Below are positions 58,853 through 64,000 of a stretch of DNA of 64,000 bases, piece by piece. The notes beneath the pieces were generated by a model. It was given only the letters and a program-made list of their open reading frames with translations. It had not been told where the DNA came from and ran no database searches. Position 1 is the stretch's first letter; each line of letters starts with the position of its first letter. Origin of the DNA: Mycobacterium parmense (GTDB lineage: Bacteria > Actinomycetota > Actinomycetes > Mycobacteriales > Mycobacteriaceae); contig NZ_AP022614.1 of assembly GCF_010730575.1 (NCBI RefSeq), positions 4,216,001 through 4,280,000 on the forward strand, read 5' to 3'. A program made the position numbers and the translations under genes.

Positions 58853-59782
58853 TCAGATCGGCGGAAACGAAGCCCAATCGTCAATGACGTAGTTCTGATC
58901 ATCGTCGAAGGCAACCGTCAAACCTCCGGGGCCGGGACAATGCGCGAAAAAGATTGTCCTGTCGGTTTGCGCCGCGCGGTCCAGGATGTCTCGCCGCGAC
59001 GTTCTGGCCGCTTCGGCGTCGAGGTCAAAGCTGCATACGTCGTCGGGACGGCTCACTTGCAGGGGACAGTGCAGCAGATCGCCGGCGAATACCGCCCCGC
59101 GGCCGTCGTCGAGCCACAGCACCGATGACCCGGGCGTATGGCCCGGCGTCAGCTCCAGGCGGAGACGGTCGCCGATCACGTATTCGCCGTCCCAGGTGAC
59201 CAGCTGGCCGGCTTCCTCGATCGGCGCGATGCTGTCGGCGTACACCAGGCGGATGCCGGCGAAGCGGGCCGCTTCGTCATCGTTTTTGGGCGGCCGCATT
59301 CTGGACGCGTTGTCCGGGTGGAAATAGTCCCGGTCCCGTTGCGGTACCAGGTATCTGGCGTTCGGGAAGGTGGGGACCCATTCGCCGCCGGCCAGCATGG
59401 TGTTCCAACCGACGTGGTCGTAGTGGATGTGGGTGTTGACGACATAGTCCACGGCGAAACGGTCGATCCCCGCCGCGTCGAGCCGGTCACCGAAATCGGT
59501 GTGCAGATCGGCCAGCAACGGAGCCTGTGGCCGGTCACGGCCGTTGCCGACCCCCGTGTCGACGACGACGGTGCTGTCCTCGCAGCACACCACCCACGTT
59601 TGGATGGCGCAGCGGTACGCATGGTCAGCGGGCACATAGAACTGCGGATTCAGCCAGTCCACGTTCTGCGTCCATGCCTGCTGCGGTGTACCGGGGAACA
59701 TCTCGTCGACCCCTTTGATCGGTCCAACCCACTCCACGACGCGGCGGACCTCGCAGTCGCCAAAGACCTGAACATCAGCCAT
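58853..59782 (-). CDS. Metallo-beta-lactamase-fold hydrolase
   Basis: 309 residues. Zinc-site motif NTHIHYDHVGW (His118, His120, Asp122, His123), then His in LELTPGHTPGSSVLW, Asp in AVFAGDLLH and His in FFAHCPGPG. The full set for a dinuclear site is present. The extra N-terminal region (VEWVGPIKGVDEMFPG) is as in quorum-lactonase/arylsulfatase-like MBL proteins of actinobacteria. Lactone or ester hydrolysis is plausible. Start chosen at MADVQVFGDC. Convergent with the amidohydrolase gene with 27 bases between. Confidence 0.9.
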   Translation of the reverse strand: MADVQVFGDCEVRRVVEWVGPIKGVDEMFPGTPQQAWTQNVDWLNPQFYVPADHAYRCAIQTWVVCCEDSTVVVDTGVGNGRDRPQAPLLADLHTDFGDRLDAAGIDRFAVDYVVNTHIHYDHVGWNTMLAGGEWVPTFPNARYLVPQRDRDYFHPDNASRMRPPKNDDEAARFAGIRLVYADSIAPIEEAGQLVTWDGEYVIGDRLRLELTPGHTPGSSVLWLDDGRGAVFAGDLLHCPLQVSRPDDVCSFDLDAEAARTSRRDILDRAAQTDRTIFFAHCPGPGGLTVAFDDDQNYVIDDWASFPPI

Positions 59783-60066
59783 GGCAAAGTTCCTCTCGGT
59801 CAATCACAATCCCGCCGTGGGATCCGCAGTGCCGGCGATCTCCCCAAAGCACCACGGCGCTGGCGTCGGCGCAACCATTCGAGAGATTCGCGACCCCACT
59901 GGGCCGGGTTCCCCACTCTTAGCCGATCCGACGACGTGCTTGCAGCTTCTCAGACGTATTCCGTCAGCGGTGGAGGCCGGCCAACAGCCATGAATCATTC
60001 ATTAACCAGATGTTGACAAACGGTTTCCGGCGTTACGCATGGATACTTTTCCCATGGCCACGGCTC

Positions 60067-61575
60067 ATGACGACAGGGGGCGGTGACATCTCGCGACCCG
60101 GACCGAAGTTGCGCGCCGCCGCCAACCAGACCCGAATCCTGGTCGTGGCGATCATCGTGTCGATGGTCGCCTTTCTGGACAGCAACATCGCGGAGCTCGC
60201 ACTTCCAGCGATCCGGCGTGACCTCGGTGGCGGCCTTTCCTTCCAGCAGTGGGTCCTGGGCGCTTACCTGCTGGCGCTTGCGGCCACGATCCTGCCGGGG
60301 GGATCCATCTCCGACCTGTTCGGGCGGATACCGGTGATGCGCTTCGGCCTCGTGACGTTCGGGACCGGCTCGTTCTTGGCGGCCTTCGCAGCGTCGCCGG
60401 CAATGCTGATCGCCGGACGGCTCGTGCAGGGACTGGGTGCGGCGTTCCTCGTGCCGGGCTCCCTGGCGCTGATCAACTCCGCGTTCGACCCCGCCGACCG
60501 ACCCGCGGCCATCGGGTCATGGACCGCCTGGACCAGTAGCGCGTTCGCGCTCGGGCCGCTCCTGGGGGGACTGGCGGTCGAATATCTGAGCTGGCGATGG
60601 ATCTATGCCTTCTCGGCGATACCGACGGTCATCGCATTTGCCCTGACGTTTTGGCTGCGCCCGGTGCCCGACTCCGCCCCGCAGACGCGCGTCGACGTCG
60701 CCGGGGCCGCATTGTCGTCGATCGGCCTGGCCGCCACGGTGTATGCCTTGATCGAATCGCAACAGCGCGGGTGGAAATACGTCTTGACGTTCCTGGTCCT
60801 GGGGGTCGGGGCGATGCTGGCATTCGTGTTATGGGAGCGCCGCGCCCGAAACCCCATGGTGCCGCTACGGATGTTTACGGTCCGGAATTTCGCCGGCGCC
60901 AACCTGGTGACCGCGTTCGTCTACGGTGGCGTCGCGCTCGGATCGTTGGCCACCGCGCTCTACCTCCAAGAGGTCGTCGGCTACCCGGCCATAGTGGCGG
61001 GTTTGATCACGTTGCCCAGCCCCGTGATGTCACTTCTCTTCGCACGTCGCGTCGGCCGCGCGGCCACCCGGCTGGGCCCCAAGGCCTTCTTGGTCGCGGG
61101 CCCGGTGGTCGCCGGGTTGGGGGTCCTCTTGATCCGGCCCTCCGCGCAACGATTCAACATCTTGACGGACCTGTTGCCCGGGAGGATTGTGCTGGGCATC
61201 GGTCTGGTCGTCACCATTACACCGCTGACGGCGCTCAACCTGTCCGCTGCCGAGCCTGAGCACAGCGGGATCGCTGCCGCGATCCAGAACGCCGTCGGGC
61301 GAACCTCGTCGCTGGCCGCGGTCGGCTGCGCGGGAGTCATCGCCGCGGGCACGCTCAGCGACGCGGGTTTTGCCCGACTGCTGCAGGCCACCGCCGTGCT
61401 GTTCCTCCTTGGCGCCATCGTCAGCGCGGTCGCCGTCACCAAGCGGCCGCGGCGTCCCCTGCGGGAAAGATCCGCCTGGCCGACTCACCCTGAGAATGCG
61501 GAAGATGGCTCACCGCAACGGATATACGATCTGAGCTCGTCGGCTCCGCCGTATGACAGCGACGCAGTACCATGA
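60067..61575 (+). CDS. MFS drug/solute exporter, DHA2 (14-helix) type
   Basis: 502 residues with 14 predicted helices. Motif A appears as GGSISDLFGRIPVMRFGLV, TM1 as VVAIIVSMVAFLDSNIAELA (the DHA2 Asp-x-x-Ile/Val pattern), and motif C as ALGPLLGGLAVEYLSWRWIY. ATG at 60067 chosen; the frame is open to 60010. The tail after 475 is soluble. No ATP-binding partner; proton-driven export is the family's mode. Regulator could be the LysR protein that converges on it, or a remote gene. The 284 bases upstream hold no gene. Confidence 0.92.
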   Translation: MTTGGGDISRPGPKLRAAANQTRILVVAIIVSMVAFLDSNIAELALPAIRRDLGGGLSFQQWVLGAYLLALAATILPGGSISDLFGRIPVMRFGLVTFGTGSFLAAFAASPAMLIAGRLVQGLGAAFLVPGSLALINSAFDPADRPAAIGSWTAWTSSAFALGPLLGGLAVEYLSWRWIYAFSAIPTVIAFALTFWLRPVPDSAPQTRVDVAGAALSSIGLAATVYALIESQQRGWKYVLTFLVLGVGAMLAFVLWERRARNPMVPLRMFTVRNFAGANLVTAFVYGGVALGSLATALYLQEVVGYPAIVAGLITLPSPVMSLLFARRVGRAATRLGPKAFLVAGPVVAGLGVLLIRPSAQRFNILTDLLPGRIVLGIGLVVTITPLTALNLSAAEPEHSGIAAAIQNAVGRTSSLAAVGCAGVIAAGTLSDAGFARLLQATAVLFLLGAIVSAVAVTKRPRRPLRERSAWPTHPENAEDGSPQRIYDLSSSAPPYDSDAVP

Positions 61576-61621
61576 CGAGGCAGCAGCTCCGGCCGGCACC
61601 GGCGTTCGACGCGGCCGTGGC

Positions 61622-62473
61622 TCACTTCGCTGCGGCCAGGACATCATGCACCGCGGCGTCGACGGTGCTCAGGATGTCGGGGTCGATGCCGGCACGGCCG
61701 CGAACCAGTATCGACGCGTAGTTGCCGGGCGGCAGGCCCTCGGCCGGGCAGAGGCCGTCGGGGAGCTTGCCGATCATCGGCAGCAGCGCCACGCCCAGTC
61801 CCGAGCGCACGGCCGCGTACAGGCCGGACAGGTCGCCGCATTCGGCGGCGATCTCGTAGGCGATTGCGTGCTTGTCCAGGATCGAGAAGGCGGGCTCCCG
61901 CAGGGTGCACGGCTCGGAGAAGATCACCAGAGGCAGTGGCCCACGTGCCGGAGCGGTGCAGCTGCGACCCGAAATCCATTGCAGTCGAACCATTCCGGAG
62001 GCTTCGGTGCGATTGAGTGCCGCTCCGTCCAGCATCACCGCCACGTCGACGAGGCCGCGCTCGACCGAGTCCGCCAGCGACACGTTGCGGTCGAGCCGAA
62101 ATCGCACTCGCCGGTCGGGGAGGCGCTGACGCAGTGCGCTCGTCAGCCCGGCCAGCATCACGTCGGCGCCGTGCTCGGTGGCACCGATGGTCAACAGCTC
62201 CTGTTCGGTCGCGCCGAGATCGTCCAGCGCCGTGTCGTGCGCGGCCAGGATCGTACGGGCATGGCGCAGCACCTTCTGGCCGACATCGGTGAACACGATC
62301 CCGCGGCCTGAGCGCTCGACCACCGTCCCGCCGACCACCGCCTCGATCCTGCGCAGGTGCTGGCTCACCGCCGACTGACTGAGGTGCAGAGCGGCGGCCG
62401 CGCGGTGAAATCCACCACAATCTGCGACGGCGACCAGGCTGCGCAGCGGTGCGATATCAAGCACATGAGCCAT
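61622..62473 (-). CDS. LysR-family transcriptional regulator
   Basis: 283 residues. N-terminal HTH: LRSLVAVADCGGFHRAAAALHL then SQSAVSQHLRRIEAVVGG. The effector domain (about 88-280) has LLTIGATEHGADVMLAGL, VDVAVMLDG and GLGVALLPMIGKL. It is divergent from the DMT-family exporter gene, with 157 bases between, the usual LysR target arrangement. ATG at MAHVLD chosen; a longer frame is open upstream but would remove the promoter space. Confidence 0.92.
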   Translation of the reverse strand: MAHVLDIAPLRSLVAVADCGGFHRAAAALHLSQSAVSQHLRRIEAVVGGTVVERSGRGIVFTDVGQKVLRHARTILAAHDTALDDLGATEQELLTIGATEHGADVMLAGLTSALRQRLPDRRVRFRLDRNVSLADSVERGLVDVAVMLDGAALNRTEASGMVRLQWISGRSCTAPARGPLPLVIFSEPCTLREPAFSILDKHAIAYEIAAECGDLSGLYAAVRSGLGVALLPMIGKLPDGLCPAEGLPPGNYASILVRGRAGIDPDILSTVDAAVHDVLAAAK

Positions 62474-62511
62474 GACCAGACCATAGTCCGATTCGCTCTG
62501 GTGATCAATAT

Positions 62512-62534
62512 CCAAGCTCATAACCCAAGCTCAT
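62512..62534. promoter_or_regulatory. Direct repeat CCAAGCTCAT in the LysR/DMT divergent region
   Basis: ccaagctcat at 62512-62521 and 62525-62534, a 13-base period, 39 bases from the lysR start. LysR proteins bind several half sites on one face of the helix; a 13-base period does not match one helical turn, so the assignment is tentative. Confidence 0.35.
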
Positions 62535-62630
62535 GGCCTAAAGGCGGCGGTATGACCCATCACTGATAAGCTTGCACGATCGATTGCGGTCACTAATAAT
62601 CGTTGGACTGCATGAGTTCGTCCCGCGAGC

Positions 62631-63572
62631 ATGGTGCTCATGGACTCAACGCGCATGCCACTGACCACCGCGGCGGCGGTGACGTTCTTCTACGCGGTCG
62701 GGTACCCGATCGGAGCGCTTGCGGTGGCCGCGATGACGCCCATGGCCGCCTTGGTGCTGCGGTTCGGTCTGGCCGCGGCGATCCTCATCGGCTGGACCGT
62801 GCTGGCCAGAGCGCCCTGGCCGCGGGGCGCCCAGTTCGGTCATGTCGTGGTAGCGGGCTTACTCATCCAGGCCGTGCAATTCTGCTGCCTCTACGAGGCG
62901 GTTCAGCTCGGGGCCCCGGCAGTGCTGTGCGCGGTGGTGGTAGCCATGAACCCGGTCACCACCGCGATCCTGGGTGCCGCGTTCCTTCGCGAGCCGCTCG
63001 GTCTGCAGCGAGTGGTTGCGCTTGTCCTGGGCGTCGTCGCGGTGCTCTCGGCGTGCGCCGTCAGACTGGTGAGCACCCACGGCGTCGATCCCGTGATCCT
63101 GCTGCTTGTGGTTGCGCTTTTGGGCCTTTCGGCCGGTGGTGTATACCAGCAGCGGTTCTGCGCCCAGGTCGACTTTCGCGCCATGAGCGCAATGCAGAAC
63201 GCGGTGGCACTCATTCCCGCGGCAGTGCTCGCGGGTTGCACGCCGTTTGCGGTGCATGACGGCCCCAAGGCCGCCATCGCCGTCGCCGGCATGGTGCTGC
63301 TGAACGCCACGCTGGCGGTGAGCCTCTACGTGCGTGCCATCAGCAAGCACGGGGTGGGGGCGGTCGCGATGTTGTTTGCCGTCATCCCCGCGCTTGCCGG
63401 GGTGCTGTCGTGGCTGATGCTCGGCCAGCGCCCGGACGCCGGTGTCGGCGTCGGTCTGCTCATCGGGGGTCTCGCCTGCTGGCTCAACAGCAGGGCATTG
63501 CGGCGGCATCGCGCACAAGCGGGCCACTCGACGTCCGGGCCCCAACCTGCTCTGGCGGGTGTCGGGCGGTGA
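62631..63572 (+). CDS. EamA/DMT-superfamily transporter
   Basis: 313 residues with ten predicted helices in two EamA repeats: the first includes MTPMAALVLRFGLAAAILIG and GAPAVLCAVVVAMNPVTTAILGAAF; the second includes LNATLAVSLYVRAISKHGVG and AMLFAVIPALAGVLSWLMLG. The paired Pro in the fourth and ninth helices is typical of metabolite exporters (RhaT/YdcZ-like). An in-frame ATG three codons on is an alternative start. Divergent from the LysR gene, which is its probable regulator. Confidence 0.9.
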   Translation: MVLMDSTRMPLTTAAAVTFFYAVGYPIGALAVAAMTPMAALVLRFGLAAAILIGWTVLARAPWPRGAQFGHVVVAGLLIQAVQFCCLYEAVQLGAPAVLCAVVVAMNPVTTAILGAAFLREPLGLQRVVALVLGVVAVLSACAVRLVSTHGVDPVILLLVVALLGLSAGGVYQQRFCAQVDFRAMSAMQNAVALIPAAVLAGCTPFAVHDGPKAAIAVAGMVLLNATLAVSLYVRAISKHGVGAVAMLFAVIPALAGVLSWLMLGQRPDAGVGVGLLIGGLACWLNSRALRRHRAQAGHSTSGPQPALAGVGR

Positions 63573-63704
63573 GCACTTCTTCCTTGGACGATTCACCGCT
63601 CGCCACGTCTCGTCGGCGCCGTGACTCGAGGTCCGCGGCTCTGCCGAAGTCAACCTGGTGCTCTACAATCTGGGTCTCTGCGCAACGCGAAAGGTGTTGG
63701 TTGT

Positions 63705-63797
63705 ATGTCCGACAGCACTTTTCGACGGTCTTCGCCCTTGACACCGGGGCGTCGCCCGGTGGCGGGTCGCGCCCCGCGGCCCGCGGTTCCGTGGTGA
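63705..63797 (+). CDS. Possible 30-codon upstream ORF overlapping the terminal MFS gene
   Basis: ATG at 63705 opens MSDSTFRRSSPLTPGRRPVA and ends GRAPRPAVPW-stop at 63795-63797; the stop overlaps the GTG proposed for the next gene (GTGGTGAAC). TACAAT at 63664-63669 is a good -10 word 36 bases before the ATG. It could be a leader peptide. No family similarity, and no clear ribosome-binding site, so it may not be translated. Confidence 0.35.
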   Translation: MSDSTFRRSSPLTPGRRPVAGRAPRPAVPW

Positions 63798-64000
63798 ACC
63801 AAGAACAGCAGCACGCCGACGTCGAACAGCCGTCGTCGTGGGCGCCGTTGCGCAACAGGGTGTACCGTGCCCTGTTCATCGCGCAGTTCGGTTCCAACAT
63901 CGGCACCTGGATGCAAAGTGTGGCGGCCCAGTGGTTCCTGGTGGAAAAGCACAGCAGCGACGTCATCGTGGCATTGGTCCAGACTGCAAGTCTTGGGCCG
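63794..64000 (+). CDS. MFS transporter, MFS_3/EntS-like (5' part only; cut by window end)
   Basis: The first 69 residues are visible: a polar leader VNQEQQHADVEQPSSWAPLR, then RVYRALFIAQFGSNIGTWMQ and SVAAQWFLVEKHSSDVIVAL. The Gln-Phe-x-Ser-Asn-x-Gly-Thr-Trp-Met-Gln helix is the hallmark of the MFS_3 (enterobactin-exporter-like) group. A GTG one codon earlier is equally possible. The gene is open at the window edge, so length cannot be judged. Confidence 0.8.
   Translation, partial: MNQEQQHADVEQPSSWAPLRNRVYRALFIAQFGSNIGTWMQSVAAQWFLVEKHSSDVIVALVQTASLGP

Overview
The window comes from a slow-growing Mycobacterium, most like the M. avium complex side of the genus, and lies in the oriC-proximal part of the chromosome. 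Gene content and order follow the M. tuberculosis H37Rv block Rv0018c to Rv0058 as I remember it: pstP-fhaB-fhaA-tRNA-Leu, whiB5, the Rv0023-Rv0030 group, Rv0036c-Rv0040c, leuS, Rv0042c-Rv0047c with ino1, Rv0049, ponA1, Rv0051, Rv0052, rpsF-ssb-rpsR-rplI and an intein-containing dnaB. Strong GC codon bias, frequent GTG/TTG starts and GTGA/ATGA overlaps fit this. The species cannot be fixed from the sequence alone.

Layout. 1-3.3 kb: the tail of the Ser/Thr-phosphorylation and cell-division cluster (pstP partial, fhaB, fhaA), reading left. 3.6 kb: tRNA-Leu(CAG), followed by a P450, a GNAT and an acyl-CoA dehydrogenase that sit where M. tuberculosis has Rv0021c. 7.2-13.6 kb: whiB5, divergent from an XRE regulator that heads a tightly coupled run (NlpC/P60 peptidase, two DUF4226-type proteins, an EspC-like type VII substrate candidate and small partners). 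13.6-18.1 kb: Rv0036c-Rv0040c homologues, with two tandem-repeat loci that each contain the stop codon of a convergent gene. 18.3-26.8 kb: leuS, SDR, MarR, an amino-acid ABC importer with fused binding protein and permease, GntR and an F420-type oxidoreductase.

26.8-33.8 kb: the Rv0045c-like esterase, then four close-packed accessory genes (DUF1214, TIM barrel, sulfotransferase, LLM oxidoreductase) inserted before ino1 and its PadR neighbour, all on the minus strand. 34.1-39.4 kb: ponA1 with a zinc-ribbon protein upstream and a polyprenyl-sugar glycosyltransferase-like membrane protein and a DJ-1 protein downstream, translationally coupled. 39.8-44.7 kb: the rpsF operon, a terminator, three DnaA-box-like words, and dnaB with a 394-residue class 3-type intein in its P-loop.

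44.7-64 kb: accessory DNA without the conserved order. It starts nine bases after dnaB with one arm of a 26-bp inverted repeat whose partner lies 4.2 kb away; between them are a TetR, a broken small membrane gene, a thioesterase, a membrane protein and a methyltransferase. Beyond it lies a mosaic of small-molecule catabolism and efflux genes (alpha/beta hydrolase, GMC oxidoreductase, cupin, two CMD-fold proteins, amidohydrolase, metallo-beta-lactamase fold, MFS and DMT exporters), each beside a local TetR, MarR or LysR regulator, with clear gene debris near 55.8 kb. No transposase, integrase, CRISPR array or rRNA was seen.
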